Assembly (NCBI GenBank): GCA_945787845.1
Contig: CALZJH010000007.1
Span: 247,126 to 311,125 of the forward strand
Length of the DNA stretch: 64,000 bases
DNA from: an uncultured Woeseiaceae bacterium
GTDB lineage: Bacteria; Pseudomonadota; Gammaproteobacteria; Steroidobacterales; Woeseiaceae
Direction: 5' to 3'
Below, piece after piece: positions 27,760 through 37,832 of this stretch. The notes beneath the pieces are model-generated. The model was not told the DNA's origin. It searched no databases and saw nothing but the letters and a program-made list of their open reading frames with translations. Each line of letters starts with the position of its first letter. The first letter of the stretch is position 1. The translations under genes were made by a program, and so were the position numbers.

Positions 27760-28899
27760 CTAGTAGAAGAAAGAGAAGAACACCTGAATGACGTTTGCGT
27801 CAAGTTGATACAGCGGTTCGCTGCCGAGAACTTCCCCGACCGAGAGATCCGAGAAATCGTGGTAATCGACGCTCAGCATATTCAGCGACGCCGTTACCTT
27901 GGCCCGCTTGATAAAGCCCCAGGTATCGTTGCCGTCATCACTCAGGAACTCGTAGGCCGCCTGCAGCTTGAAGGTATAGCTGGTCAGCGGGCTGAGTTCC
28001 TTGTCACGACCGCGGAAATTGGTCGCCTGCGAGCGTGAGAAAACATCCCTGTAGAAATGCGCACCGGTCTGGTCGTGGTAGCGCAACTTGCCCGTGAACG
28101 TGAAGTCCCGCCACGGGTGAATATAGCTGATAGAGGCCGTGTGCCCTTCGACATCCCAGGTATCCGTGAAAAACCGGTATTCGCCTTCTACCGCAGCCCG
28201 GTACGGCAGGAAATACCGCATCCTGACACCGACCGCGTTACTCGTCCGAGTGTTGGGATAGAGCTCCGGTTCAAAACTGTAGCCAAGCGCACTTCCCGCA
28301 TCGAAGTAGCGCACTGAACGGTAGGGGTTGTTGAGATAGCCCTCTTCCGTGACTGTCTCGACGTTGAGCGACGAAATCAGGTTCTTCGTCAGGATCTGGG
28401 TCAGGCCCACGCCGTAGATCTGGCGGTCGAGCGGTTGTTCGAAGGTTGGGTCGTCGGAGCGCCGCACGAGGTCGTCGCCGAGCGCATAACTCAACGTCAG
28501 CGTCGTCAGGTCGCCGAACATGTCCTGGCTCACGGAAAAGCTAACCGTCTCGCCGTCGAAGTCGGACTCTTCGCTGACCGTGTAATTCACGCTCATCGTC
28601 GTGTTGCCACGCAGGTAGTCCATGCCAAGCGACCACTGCTTGCGTTCTTCCGTATACGGACTGGCCGTCGTGATGACATCGATCGATGCTGAACTCACCA
28701 TGTCGACGTAGTAGTTGCCAACAAATGAGAGACTCTTGCCCACCTTCTTCCGCACCAGGACCGACGGACCGTCAATCTCCACGCCGCCGCCGTCATAGAG
28801 ATGATAGAGGACGTCCGTCCTGTCGTCGGGCAATACGCCGGCGTGCGCGGCGCCAAACGCCATCAGGAATGCTGCAATTGTCAGTGTGCGACGAATCAT
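27760..28899 (-). CDS. DUF3570 domain-containing outer-membrane protein
   Basis: A 379-aa protein with a signal peptide (TIAAFLMAFGAAHA) and the DUF3570 start DDRTDVLYHLYDGGGVEIDGPSVLVRKKVGKSLS. The rest is a series of barrel strands (for example MSVNYTVSEESDFDGETVSFSVSQ), ending NVIQVFFSFFY with the terminal aromatic residue typical of outer-membrane proteins. DUF3570 genes are usually linked to DUF4266, as here (12-bp gap). Their usual partners, a thioredoxin-like protein and an ApbE-type flavinyltransferase, are not in this window. Function is unknown. Confidence 0.9.
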   Translation of the reverse strand: MIRRTLTIAAFLMAFGAAHAGVLPDDRTDVLYHLYDGGGVEIDGPSVLVRKKVGKSLSFVGNYYVDMVSSASIDVITTASPYTEERKQWSLGMDYLRGNTTMSVNYTVSEESDFDGETVSFSVSQDMFGDLTTLTLSYALGDDLVRRSDDPTFEQPLDRQIYGVGLTQILTKNLISSLNVETVTEEGYLNNPYRSVRYFDAGSALGYSFEPELYPNTRTSNAVGVRMRYFLPYRAAVEGEYRFFTDTWDVEGHTASISYIHPWRDFTFTGKLRYHDQTGAHFYRDVFSRSQATNFRGRDKELSPLTSYTFKLQAAYEFLSDDGNDTWGFIKRAKVTASLNMLSVDYHDFSDLSVGEVLGSEPLYQLDANVIQVFFSFFY

Positions 28900-28911
28900 C
28901 AGCCTTGTCCG

Positions 28912-29154
28912 TTAGTTACAGCCACAGCCGCCGCCGGCCGCTCCTTCGCCGCCGCGCGCGCCCTCACGAGCCTCAAAGACGTGCTGGATGTAAGCCGTTG
29001 ACACCGGATCGCCATCCAGCGCCATGATGGGATCAGCCAGCTTGTCGCGCTCGTACGGCTTGACCCAGGGCTCGATACCACCGCATCCGGACAATGTCCC
29101 GACAACGAGCAACGGCAACAGGATTCGAGCTGCTATTAAGAGTTTTCCGTTCAT
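28912..29154 (-). CDS. DUF4266 domain-containing small lipoprotein
   Basis: An 80-aa protein with a lipoprotein signal (LLPLLVVGTLSGCGG). The DUF4266 core follows: WVKPYERDKLADPIMALDGDP, then YIQHVFEAREGARGG and a C-terminal GGGCGCN. The conserved Cys-x-Cys tail suggests metal or thiol chemistry, but this is unproven. It precedes its usual partner DUF3570. Its upstream neighbour encodes a lipoprotein barrel on the same strand. Confidence 0.88.
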   Translation of the reverse strand: MNGKLLIAARILLPLLVVGTLSGCGGIEPWVKPYERDKLADPIMALDGDPVSTAYIQHVFEAREGARGGEGAAGGGCGCN

Positions 29155-29202
29155 ATCGCTAACCTTATCCCAGAGGAAACGCTGCGGAATGTGACCGCTG
29201 CC

Positions 29203-29883
29203 TCAGAAGAACACCGTGACGCCGAGGTGCGCTTCAATATTGTGAGCCGTCTTCTCTTCACCGATTACATCAATGTCAAACAGGTGATCGCGGAAATCGA
29301 GGTGCAGGGCCACCGAGTCCGTCAACAGGAAGCGATACCCCGCGCCGAAATTGACGGTGAAACGATCGTCACCTGCAAATGTCGTAGAGCCGAGACCCGC
29401 GATCAGGTACAGATTGGTATTGAACGCCCGGCCCTCGCCGAAAAAGACCTCGCCCGGCATGATGTTGTAGCCGACATTCAGGTTGTAGTACGTCAAGCGG
29501 CGCTCGCTGTCGGTAATGAGCTCGGCCCCGCCGGACAGCACTTCGAAGCTGGTCCGTCCGCCTTCCGTTTGCCCGACCGTCGCCTCCATGAAGAAGCCTT
29601 CGGTGATGTGATAAGCCAGGCGCACCCCGTAGACGAGATCGCTGCCGAAGTCCTCGATACTCATGATGCCCGCGTACGCACCCACTTCGAAATCCTCACG
29701 ATCAATCTTGGGTTCCTTGATCTCACGACGCTCGACCTGTGGATCGATGACCTGCCCGGGCTCTTCAGCCGAGAGCGGCGGCGCCTCCTCGTTGCCGAAG
29801 CCGAACAGGTTCTTCGTGGCGGCACAGCCCGACAGGCTGATCATCGCTACGATCAGAAAAAGAACGCGAAACCGACTTTCCAT
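29203..29883 (-). CDS. Outer-membrane beta-barrel domain lipoprotein
   Basis: A 226-aa protein. A lipobox (ISLSGCAATKN) is followed by a low-complexity acidic linker and then an eight-strand-like barrel: FEVGAYAGIMSIEDFGSDLVYGVRLAYHITEGFFMEATVG to the terminal HLGVTVFF. It resembles the outer-membrane beta-barrel domain found in many delta- and gammaproteobacterial envelope clusters. The start lies inside the 3' end of the SH3-barrel gene upstream (overlap of 31 bp), so the two are coupled. The two barrels look like diverged paralogues. Confidence 0.75.
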   Translation of the reverse strand: MESRFRVLFLIVAMISLSGCAATKNLFGFGNEEAPPLSAEEPGQVIDPQVERREIKEPKIDREDFEVGAYAGIMSIEDFGSDLVYGVRLAYHITEGFFMEATVGQTEGGRTSFEVLSGGAELITDSERRLTYYNLNVGYNIMPGEVFFGEGRAFNTNLYLIAGLGSTTFAGDDRFTVNFGAGYRFLLTDSVALHLDFRDHLFDIDVIGEEKTAHNIEAHLGVTVFF

Positions 29884-30647
29884 TCTTCTATTTCCTCATT
29901 CTCATCACGGCTCGTGAAGACCACGTAGCTCTTGTATTCGGCGCGCAGCAAAAAACGCCGCGCCGTGTAAATTCGAAAGCCGGCGCCGACATGACCAATC
30001 TGGTCAGTGCGATCGGTTCCCTCGATGATCGTAGACTTCGGCTTGGTATGAATCGCGCCTGCGCCCAGCGTGAAGTATGGCGAAACACGCCATTCGGGCC
30101 AGGCCTCATGCACAACGTTAAAGCTCGCCATCCAGCCATTCGAAAAATTGCCGAGGATCTGGGACCCCCAGAACTCGACGGCGACGTTGGGATTCAGGGA
30201 GTAGCTACCGTACAGCGACGTAATGTTCGCACCACCGAAATCACCGGCCAGCGCCCCAGTCTCCCACTTGGCATTAGTGAAGTCCTCGAGCGTCGCGGCC
30301 GCAAAGCTGACCTGTTTGCCGTCGCCTTGCAGCGTTCGTTCCATCTGCGCCCGATCGACCCAGCCTTCCTTGCCGCGGTCGGAACGCACGAGATACCAGT
30401 TGGTCCGCTGCTTGACGATCTGCACCGACTCGCCACGATCCACGACATTGAATATCGGGTAGCCGCGGCCCGGCCCCGTACGCATTTCCAGGTAGGGATC
30501 GGCCACGACCACAGATCGATATTCTTCGGCAGCCTGCAGCGGCGCTGTCAGAAAAATCTGCAGTACGACGGCACACAGGCAAGCGGCGAAAGTCGCCTTA
30601 ATTTGCTGGAGCGTCGAAGGGATTGTTGTAATATTGGGCTCCGACAT
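29853..30647 (-). CDS. Bacterial SH3-domain plus outer-membrane barrel protein
   Basis: About 264 aa from the ATG at 30647, where a hydrophobic signal (ACLCAVVLQIFLTAPLQA) begins shortly after. An SH3b domain follows (VVVADPYLEMRTGPGRGYPIFNVVDRGESVQIVKQRTNWYLVRS and GKEGWVDRAQM), then a barrel that closes with EEWKVGFAFFF. SH3b domains often bind peptidoglycan or peptides, so the protein may tether barrel and wall. The start overlaps the end of the PD40 gene by 50 bp. The longer open frame upstream lacks homology-like features. Confidence 0.75.
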   Translation of the reverse strand: MSEPNITTIPSTLQQIKATFAACLCAVVLQIFLTAPLQAAEEYRSVVVADPYLEMRTGPGRGYPIFNVVDRGESVQIVKQRTNWYLVRSDRGKEGWVDRAQMERTLQGDGKQVSFAAATLEDFTNAKWETGALAGDFGGANITSLYGSYSLNPNVAVEFWGSQILGNFSNGWMASFNVVHEAWPEWRVSPYFTLGAGAIHTKPKSTIIEGTDRTDQIGHVGAGFRIYTARRFLLRAEYKSYVVFTSRDENEEIEEWKVGFAFFF

Positions 30648-33384
30648 CCAACCATTCCGCAATAAGGCGTCTTTCCGCCTGCGATAAAATATTGAAGTGA
30701 GGATCGTTAGGATCGTTGAATCGGTCAAAGAAATCGCTCGATGCCCTTGCACTACCAGCCGAGGCCGGTGACGGCTGCGGGATAAACGCCAGGATGTCGT
30801 TACCGTCGGCGTCCTGCCCGATAACGCGCGTCGCGTCCACCAACACACCATTCTCGTCTACTATCTGGAGGTTATCAGTAACCAACAGCTCGCGGTAGGC
30901 ATGGAAATGCGCCGGCTCATCGACTGACAGACCGTCTATGAGTTCCAGCTGGCCGGCGGGCGGCAAGACCGTTACGCCGTCAGCCGGATCGATATACGGG
31001 AACATATGACAGTTCAGGCAATTGTTATTGACTGGGTTGCCATTTGCGTCGAGCAAGGGAACATCCGGTGTCCCGGGGTCATTGTCATCGTCGACCATAA
31101 CGACGCGGGGCTGACTCCAGAGCGGATGGATGATCGTTTCGTAGTTAATTACGCTGCGGCAATTCCATTGCCAGTCCGACTGACAGGCCAGCGTCGTCGG
31201 TGACGCCGTGGTCAGGTCGGTGTAGAGATAGTCAATGGGCGGATTAATGGGATTGCCATTCACATCGAGCGGATTGGCACTCCATACATCGCTATAGCTC
31301 ACGTTCATCGACGGCTCGATCGAGGAACACGCATCGTTCGCACAGGTAATCCTGGCGCGGACTTCTGCCATGGTCTCGCCTACTTCGCCAACGAACCACT
31401 GCGGATCGGTATTCGGGAATTCGACACCGGCCACCTGCGCACCGGCATAGGCGCTCTCGAACGCGTCGTAGCGGCCATGCGAGAGACCGGTACTCTCATC
31501 GTGGCAACCGTTGCATTTCAGTTCCTGGCCTTCACTGACGGCAATCCAGCTCTCGTGACGCGGTGAGAAGCTCATGCCCTCGGCATCGAGCACGCTGATC
31601 ATCAGTGCCGCGTTGGCCGGCACCTTGACGACGACCGAGCCATCCGGCTCAACGGGTGCGTAGCCGACGATCTCCTTCATGCCAAAGAACGTCGTGACGC
31701 CGTAGGCCGTATCGTCGAAATCGAGCAGGTCTTCATCAGGAATCGACACGGCTTTCTCGATGCGCAGGAAGCGGGCCGGCCGGTTCGCCGCCAGCGTCTG
31801 CGCAGGATCGGCAAGGATATAGGGATCCAATCCGAACGGGAACGCGCCGTCGAAATCGTAGACGTTACGGATATTCAGAACGGCCTCGCCGGAGTCGGGC
31901 AAGGACGAATCCTGGGAGTAGTAGTGAAGCCCGTCGGGAATGACCGCGGGGAACGGCCGTGGATCGGCCGAGACCACCTCGGTAAACATGAAGCCTTCCT
32001 CGCCCGCGACGATCGGCAGCTGCGTCTGGTCGCGCGGGTCGTATATCCAGATCCCGTACAGCGGCGGTGCGACCGTGAACTCGCCGACAGCCGGCGGCGT
32101 ATTGGGATCGAAGGCAACAAAGTTCGCCAGGTTCTCGTCGGTGCAAGCCACGATCCGAACATCATTCGTATTGGGGTCGCCATCGTCTTCGAGCGCCTCA
32201 AGCAGTCGGCACTGGCTCCAGCTCACCATCAGGCGCCCGGTGCCATCCTGGATCGGGAATGCCGAGTAATACCGACCGCCAGGCGACGGTTGGCCGGGCT
32301 CCGTGACGACATCGTTAGTCGTCGCGTCTTCCTGCGCAGGCCCCGTCAACACGCCGATGTTGTCCTTGGTTGGCTGCGTATTCTCGACGTACTGGCGTGT
32401 ATCGATGGTAACGAGCTCGCCGCCGCCCTCAGTATCGGTGAAGGGCCGCAACAGCACCAGGACCCGGCCGTCCTCGGTTTCACGCGGCTGCATGAACTGG
32501 ACCTCGGCATTATTGGTACCGGTGTCGTGACTCCACTGGCCGTACAGCAATTCGATTTCGGAGCCGTCCGGATTCATGCGGTACAAGTTGACGGCATCGT
32601 TGTTCGTGTGGTGGTCCCAACGGCTGAATACGACCTTGCCATCGACCATAACTGACGGGTCGAGGTCGTGACTCTGGTTAAACGTGACCTGCTTCAGCCC
32701 CGAGCCGTCGTCGTTCATGATGTGGATATTGAACGCAAACTCGTTTTCATCCTCGTCCATGGCGGGAAACGCACCCTTGTTCTCGTCAAGCAGCAATGCC
32801 TGCGACTGGGTTTGTCGGGTTGATGAGAAAATGATGCGTCCGTCCGGCAGGTACTTCGGCATGATGTCGTGACCAATTTCGGATGTAAGGTCATCCGGAA
32901 TGACTCGCACCAGCTCGTCCGTTTCGAAGGTGTACTGCCAGACGTTCCAGGTCGCTACCTGGTCGTCTTCGTCAACGTTCGGGTCGAATGGCGTGCGCAT
33001 CGAGAACAAGAGCCGACTACCGTCGTAGTCGATCTCGACATCACGAATGGCACCCAGGCCCTGCGTAATCTCGCCCGTGATGTTAACCGGTTCAGCGCCA
33101 ACGGCGGCACGATCGCGAAAATACAGATCGGCGCCAAAGTCGAACGTAATCTGCTCGCGCAGGTCCTGTTGTTCGAACACACCGTTATTATTCGTCGGCA
33201 GCGGAGCCTTGACGTAGGCAATGGGGAAATCGACAATCACCGGGTCCGGGTTCTGCCCCGTCCCCAGCTGCACGCCTTCGCCTTTGCTGCAGGCAGCAAT
33301 AGCAATGCACGCCAGCGCCAACGCGACCGTCCTGGTCACTTTACCTTTAAGTCCTTTTTTCATTTGTCGCGATAGCCGGTTCAT
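30598..33384 (-). CDS. PD40/HzsA-middle-domain lipoprotein with two c-type heme motifs
   Basis: About 928 aa. An N-terminal signal with a lipobox (IAIAACSKGEG) leads to a TolB-like propeller (IMPKYLPDGRIIFSSTR; IHIMNDDGSGLKQVTFNQSHDLDPSV). A domain like the middle domain of hydrazine synthase alpha follows (EIVGYAPVEPDGSVVVKVPANAAL...MSFSPRHESW). Two CXXCH motifs are present, CNGCH (about residue 627) and CLNCH (about 792), counted from the GTG at 33393. I prefer the ATG at 33384. Anammox hydrazine chemistry is not implied: this domain is common in uncharacterised periplasmic cytochrome-like proteins. It is first in a long same-strand run. Confidence 0.85.
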   Translation of the reverse strand: MNRLSRQMKKGLKGKVTRTVALALACIAIAACSKGEGVQLGTGQNPDPVIVDFPIAYVKAPLPTNNNGVFEQQDLREQITFDFGADLYFRDRAAVGAEPVNITGEITQGLGAIRDVEIDYDGSRLLFSMRTPFDPNVDEDDQVATWNVWQYTFETDELVRVIPDDLTSEIGHDIMPKYLPDGRIIFSSTRQTQSQALLLDENKGAFPAMDEDENEFAFNIHIMNDDGSGLKQVTFNQSHDLDPSVMVDGKVVFSRWDHHTNNDAVNLYRMNPDGSEIELLYGQWSHDTGTNNAEVQFMQPRETEDGRVLVLLRPFTDTEGGGELVTIDTRQYVENTQPTKDNIGVLTGPAQEDATTNDVVTEPGQPSPGGRYYSAFPIQDGTGRLMVSWSQCRLLEALEDDGDPNTNDVRIVACTDENLANFVAFDPNTPPAVGEFTVAPPLYGIWIYDPRDQTQLPIVAGEEGFMFTEVVSADPRPFPAVIPDGLHYYSQDSSLPDSGEAVLNIRNVYDFDGAFPFGLDPYILADPAQTLAANRPARFLRIEKAVSIPDEDLLDFDDTAYGVTTFFGMKEIVGYAPVEPDGSVVVKVPANAALMISVLDAEGMSFSPRHESWIAVSEGQELKCNGCHDESTGLSHGRYDAFESAYAGAQVAGVEFPNTDPQWFVGEVGETMAEVRARITCANDACSSIEPSMNVSYSDVWSANPLDVNGNPINPPIDYLYTDLTTASPTTLACQSDWQWNCRSVINYETIIHPLWSQPRVVMVDDDNDPGTPDVPLLDANGNPVNNNCLNCHMFPYIDPADGVTVLPPAGQLELIDGLSVDEPAHFHAYRELLVTDNLQIVDENGVLVDATRVIGQDADGNDILAFIPQPSPASAGSARASSDFFDRFNDPNDPHFNILSQAERRLIAEWLDVGAQYYNNPFDAPAN

Positions 33385-33393
33385 AGCTCTCAC

Positions 33394-33989
33394 CTCAATT
33401 AGCTTGGCAGGGTACGACGCGCGGCATTTGACATACCGTTAACGCAGTCACAAACCCGACTGGAAATTATAAGTGGCTGCGCAATACCAATGTAATGTCT
33501 CAAAAGCACGACAGCTCAAAAGGGTGTCCGGCTGTTGCGCCGGCATTTTGAATGTATGGAAATACGCGACAGTCAAAGGTGTCGCCACTACTCGCTCGCG
33601 CCGGAGCCTGTTGTTTGGATGTGACACAAGCACGCCGCCCTGTCTCTCTTCCGCGACATCCCCTGTGCCCTTCGCAATCAGTAGCTTATCCCGGCCGGTC
33701 ATAACCCTTGTGCGAAAGCGCCGACAATCGTATTACATAAGCACGCCAGGGCCTGCAGCCGTGTGGCATGGCTATCTAATTGTTTTTTAAAAGATAATCG
33801 GTGAAATCAGCGCCGCTCACCAAGACTGGCACAGCACTTGCTTTATAGATTGCAGATCGACCGAAAACAGCGGCCGCGATGCCGCGCGATCTATCGGACT
33901 GTGAATGCTTTCACGGCAAAGGGCGAAAGGCTCAGGCAACATTTTCCGGCCACGCTTTGCGTTATTAACGAAATGACGAGCAAAACGAT
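33394..33989. other. Divergent intergenic control region (about 0.6 kb)
   Basis: No convincing gene lies here. The region separates two divergent operons of heme-motif and envelope proteins and must hold their promoters. A T/A-rich stretch near 33780-33800 (gttttttaaaagataatcgg) and TTTATAGAT near 33842 could be -10 regions for the rightward operon. An imperfect inverted repeat, GCTTTCacggcaaagggcGAAAGGC, lies at about 33907-33931. Two small frames (33448-33702 on minus, 33473-33790 on plus) overlap each other and show no recognisable features. Confidence 0.5.
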
Positions 33990-35231
33990 ATGAAGAACAG
34001 GAAGTGGACAGGACACACGGACGGCCGATTCGGCGGACTCCTGCGTGCCGCGCTCGCTGCAATACTGGTCACAGTGTTGTCGATGCCGGCTGTCGCAGGT
34101 CCCAGGGAACAGGCAAAGCGTATCCATGAGCGCATTGCCGGCGTACCGCCGACCGCTGGCGTGTTGACGCAAATGCAGAACGCGATTTCGAGCTCCGACC
34201 CGGCGTGCGCACAGTACGCGGTGACCGGCGCCAAGTGCGCGGCGTATATTGCTATGGAGAACAGCAGCTTCTATAACGTGACGCTGAAGAACTTCGCAGC
34301 GCCGTGGACCAACCGCGATCGCTCTGTCTTCGTACCGCTCAATGACTACGTCGCCACAGTCATCGGCATGATCCGCGACGATGTGGACTTCCGTACTGTC
34401 CTGTCCGCGGATGTTCAGTACATCGGACGTGCCGGCACGGTTGCTTCGGGCCCTGCCGCTAATAACAACGACCATTATGCGGAGCTCGAGGCCGGTAACC
34501 ACGATCTACAGGCCGTGCTCGAGCCAACCACCCAGTCGAGCATCAACAATTTGCCGCCAAACGCAACGGCGGGCGTCATTACCTCACGCGCAGCGGCAGA
34601 GGCGTTCTTCATTGCCGGCACCAACCGCGCGATGTTCCGCTTCACGATGGTCAATCACTTCTGCATGGATATGGAGCAGCTGCACGATCCGCGGATGTCG
34701 CCAGACCGCATCCGGCAGGACGTGAGCCGCAGCCCGGGCGGTGACAGCCGCCTGTTCCTGAACAACTGCGTCGGCTGCCACACGGGTATGGACCCGATGG
34801 CCCAGGCTTTCGCCTATTACAACTACGACGATGTTGCAGGTGCCATCGAGTACACGAATGGCGTAGTACAGCCGAAGTACTTCAACAACGATCTCAATTT
34901 CCCCCAGGGTTTCCGGACGCCGGACGATCACTGGACGAATTACTGGCGTACCGGTCAAAACCGTTATCTGGGCTTTAACGGCCCCGGCACGATAACCGCC
35001 GAGGGTTACGGAGATGGTACGGGTGCCAAGTCACTCGGCGTCGAGCTGTCAAACAGCGACGCTTTCTCGTCCTGCCAGGTCAAGAAAGTGTTCCAGGCCG
35101 TCTGCATGCGCGAGCCCGAAACGCCCGCGGATCACACCAAGGTTGATGAAATTGTCGGGAACTTCGCCGCGAGCGGCTTCCAGATGAAACGGGTATTCGC
35201 GGACACCGCTGAATACTGCATGGGCCAGTAG
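33990..35231 (+). CDS. Exported protein with one CXXCH heme motif
   Basis: A 413-aa protein with a signal peptide (GLLRAALAAILVTVLSMPAVAG). A helical region is followed by NRAMFRFTMVNHFCMDMEQLHD and then a single c-type heme-binding motif NNCVGCHTGMDPM at residues 260-264. The C terminus has SNSDAFSSCQVKKVFQAVCMREP. This layout recalls the DUF1588/DUF1585-type cytochrome-like segments that bind one heme and accompany DUF1501-type proteins, but the assignment is tentative. It is the first of a three-gene rightward operon (6-bp gap to the LamG lipoprotein). Confidence 0.7.
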   Translation: MKNRKWTGHTDGRFGGLLRAALAAILVTVLSMPAVAGPREQAKRIHERIAGVPPTAGVLTQMQNAISSSDPACAQYAVTGAKCAAYIAMENSSFYNVTLKNFAAPWTNRDRSVFVPLNDYVATVIGMIRDDVDFRTVLSADVQYIGRAGTVASGPAANNNDHYAELEAGNHDLQAVLEPTTQSSINNLPPNATAGVITSRAAAEAFFIAGTNRAMFRFTMVNHFCMDMEQLHDPRMSPDRIRQDVSRSPGGDSRLFLNNCVGCHTGMDPMAQAFAYYNYDDVAGAIEYTNGVVQPKYFNNDLNFPQGFRTPDDHWTNYWRTGQNRYLGFNGPGTITAEGYGDGTGAKSLGVELSNSDAFSSCQVKKVFQAVCMREPETPADHTKVDEIVGNFAASGFQMKRVFADTAEYCMGQ

Positions 35232-35237
35232 GGAGAC

Positions 35238-37805
35238 ATGACGATGAATAGAATATTCGGAATTGCCGCCCTGCTCGCGAGCCTTATGCTCGCAGCCTGC
35301 GGCGGTGGCGCACCCACTACCGATAATCCTGTAGCGCCGACCGGCGGTAACCCTGCCGGTACACCTTATGCCGGTCCCGTAGCGCGTGACGGCGATGTAC
35401 TGAAATTCCAGCAGGAATTCTGGTCCAAGGCCCGTGGCTCGGACCGCTGCGGTTCCTGTCACAACGAAACCGTCGGCCAGACACCCATGTTCGTTCGAGC
35501 GGATGATGTGAACATGGCTTATGACGAGGCCGTCACCGTGGTTGATACGAATCAGCCGTCCTTGTCGCGCATCGTTGAAAAAGTCAGCACGCTGCCGACG
35601 GGCCATAATTGCTGGGTCGCAGATCCCGGCGTGTGCGGCTCGATCATGACGACGTGGATCGAAAACTGGACTGGCGCTGCCGCAGGCGGTGGTCGCCAGA
35701 TCGTACTCACGGCTCCGCCGGATCGTGATCCGAGCGACAGCAAGAACTTCCCGACCGACACGGCCCTGTTCGAACAGTGGCTGTACGACGATATTCTCGT
35801 GGTCTACTGCCAGCGCTGCCACAGCTCGGAGTCGGCAACGGCCCAGCAGCCGTACTTCGCCGACCCGGATGTCGCGTCGGCCTATGATGCGGCCAAGTCC
35901 AAGATCAACCTGGACACGCCCGAAAACTCGCGCTTCGTCATTCGCGTACGCGACGAGTTCCATAACTGCTGGAACGGCAGTGACTGCGTGAGTTCAGGCG
36001 CCGAAATGCTGGCGGCCGTGAACGGCTTCGCCGGCGGTATCCAGCCGACGACGGTCGATCCGAACCTGATCTACAGTAAGGCCGTGCGCCTCGTCGACGG
36101 AACGCTCGCCTCCGGCGGCAACCGTTACGAAAACGACCAGATCGCACTGTGGGAATTCAAGACGGGCCTCGGTTCTACCGCTTTCGATACCAGCGGTGTT
36201 GACCCTGCGATCGACCTGAATCTGACGGGTGACGTAACCTGGTACGGCGGCTGGGGCATCACGATTGGTGCCGAAGACTCGGCCGGCCCGGGCAAGGCCC
36301 AGGGATCGACGGTCGCCAGTTCGAAGCTGCACGACGTCCTGGTCGAAGCGGGCGAGTTCTCGATCGAAGCCTGGGTGATTCCGGCAAACGTGACGCAGGA
36401 GATGGCGCGCATCGTCAGCTACTCGGCGGGACAGAACTCGCGCAACTTCACGCTGCAGCAGACGCTGTACAACTACGACTTCCTGCTGCGCACCAATGCG
36501 GCGGACGCGAACGGCACGCCGCTGACGACGCTTAACGGCGATCCACAGTTGTCTACGCCTGACGCTGATGAAGTTCTGCAGGCCACGTTGCAACACGTTG
36601 TGGCGACCTTCAGCCCGGTTGATGGACGCAAGATCTACGTCAACGGCGAGCTGGTCACGCAGACCGATCCCGTGCCCGGCGGTACGCTCGTCCCGTGGCA
36701 AAGCAATTTCGCGCTGGTTCTCGGTAACGAGGCATCGAGCGACGGACTGTGGGAAGGCACGTTCCGCCTTGCCGCCATTCATCGCCGTGCGCTGAGCGAA
36801 GAGCAGATCACTCAGAACTTCGACGCGGGCGTTGGCGAGCGCTTCTACCTGCTGTTCGATATATCCGAACGCATCGGCGCGCCGGTACAGACGTCTTACG
36901 TCCTGTTCGAGGCACAGCAGTTCGACTCCCATGCGTACCTGTTCGACAAGCCTCACTTCACGACACTCGATGGTTCGGCCCCGCAGGGCATCAACATGCA
37001 GGGCATGCGCGTGGCCATGAACGGGCAGGAGGCGCCGGTGGGACAGAGCTACGCCAATCTCATCCAGGCCCTTGACCTGTCGGATCCGGGCGCACTGGAC
37101 GAACTCGGCCAGCCGCTGTCCGTACTCGGCGCGGTTCTGCCGCTCGAGAAGGGTCCGGACGCAGATGAGTTCTTCCTGACCTTCGACAACCTCGACGGCG
37201 CGACTTTCAATCGACCCCAGGATCCTATGCTCACGGTGGCCGATTACATCGCGACGGCGGAGACGATGAGCCCCGACATCGGTGTGAAAACGTTCGACGA
37301 GATTGACGCCACCTACGCCGCGATCACAGGTATCGATCGCGTAACGTACCAGCGCGGCGGCATTTTCATGGTCGACGAGACCTACCAGGAGCTGCGACAG
37401 TCGCTGCCGGCGATTGAGTCGGCCGAGGCGTTCCTCTCATCGCACCAGGTTGCCATCGCGCAGCTCGCGATCCAGTACTGCGACGCAGCCGTCGAGGACG
37501 CAACCCTCTGGCCGACGTTTGATTTCAATGCAGCCCCTGGCGTCGCATTCAGCGCAGGCAATCGCGATGCGTTCGTCGAGCCGCTGATCGAGAGTGCTGT
37601 GGGCCATTCGTCCACGAGTACGCCGATCGCGTCGCAGCCGAGCTATGCCGATGTGCATTCAGAAATGGCGTCGTTCGTCTCAGGCGGCGGCGCACGGCCG
37701 GACAACCTGATCGATCGGCTGCTTACCGGTACGAGTAATACTCGCGCGATCTCCAAGGGCGTGTGCGCATCCGTACTCGGCAGCGCAGCGACGCTGGTTC
37801 AGTAA
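35238..37805 (+). CDS. LamG-domain lipoprotein with two CXXCH motifs
   Basis: An 855-aa protein. Lipobox LMLAACGGG (Cys21) is followed by two c-type heme motifs, CGSCH (71-75) and CQRCH (191-195), each in a small cytochrome-like region. A LamG/concanavalin-like domain comes next (about 300-520: FSIEAWVIPANVTQEMARIVSYS, HVVATFSPVDGRKIYVNGELV, FALVLGNEAS, FRLAAIHRRALSEEQITQNFDAG). The C-terminal 300 residues have no clear family. The ATG at 35244 has better spacing to GGGAG than the one at 35238. LamG domains bind glycans or proteins at the surface. Confidence 0.82.
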   Translation: MTMNRIFGIAALLASLMLAACGGGAPTTDNPVAPTGGNPAGTPYAGPVARDGDVLKFQQEFWSKARGSDRCGSCHNETVGQTPMFVRADDVNMAYDEAVTVVDTNQPSLSRIVEKVSTLPTGHNCWVADPGVCGSIMTTWIENWTGAAAGGGRQIVLTAPPDRDPSDSKNFPTDTALFEQWLYDDILVVYCQRCHSSESATAQQPYFADPDVASAYDAAKSKINLDTPENSRFVIRVRDEFHNCWNGSDCVSSGAEMLAAVNGFAGGIQPTTVDPNLIYSKAVRLVDGTLASGGNRYENDQIALWEFKTGLGSTAFDTSGVDPAIDLNLTGDVTWYGGWGITIGAEDSAGPGKAQGSTVASSKLHDVLVEAGEFSIEAWVIPANVTQEMARIVSYSAGQNSRNFTLQQTLYNYDFLLRTNAADANGTPLTTLNGDPQLSTPDADEVLQATLQHVVATFSPVDGRKIYVNGELVTQTDPVPGGTLVPWQSNFALVLGNEASSDGLWEGTFRLAAIHRRALSEEQITQNFDAGVGERFYLLFDISERIGAPVQTSYVLFEAQQFDSHAYLFDKPHFTTLDGSAPQGINMQGMRVAMNGQEAPVGQSYANLIQALDLSDPGALDELGQPLSVLGAVLPLEKGPDADEFFLTFDNLDGATFNRPQDPMLTVADYIATAETMSPDIGVKTFDEIDATYAAITGIDRVTYQRGGIFMVDETYQELRQSLPAIESAEAFLSSHQVAIAQLAIQYCDAAVEDATLWPTFDFNAAPGVAFSAGNRDAFVEPLIESAVGHSSTSTPIASQPSYADVHSEMASFVSGGGARPDNLIDRLLTGTSNTRAISKGVCASVLGSAATLVQ

Positions 37806-37832
37806 CGACAGGACTACCAAGGGAATATTGAG

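Noticed and set aside
30598..33384. Hydrazine synthase subunit (anammox)
   Set aside because: Only the middle domain resembles HzsA. The domain is common in unrelated periplasmic proteins, and no other anammox genes are present.
33448..33790. Small genes in the 0.6-kb divergent region
   Set aside because: Two short frames overlap each other on opposite strands, have no ribosome site or recognisable motif, and fall where promoters are expected.
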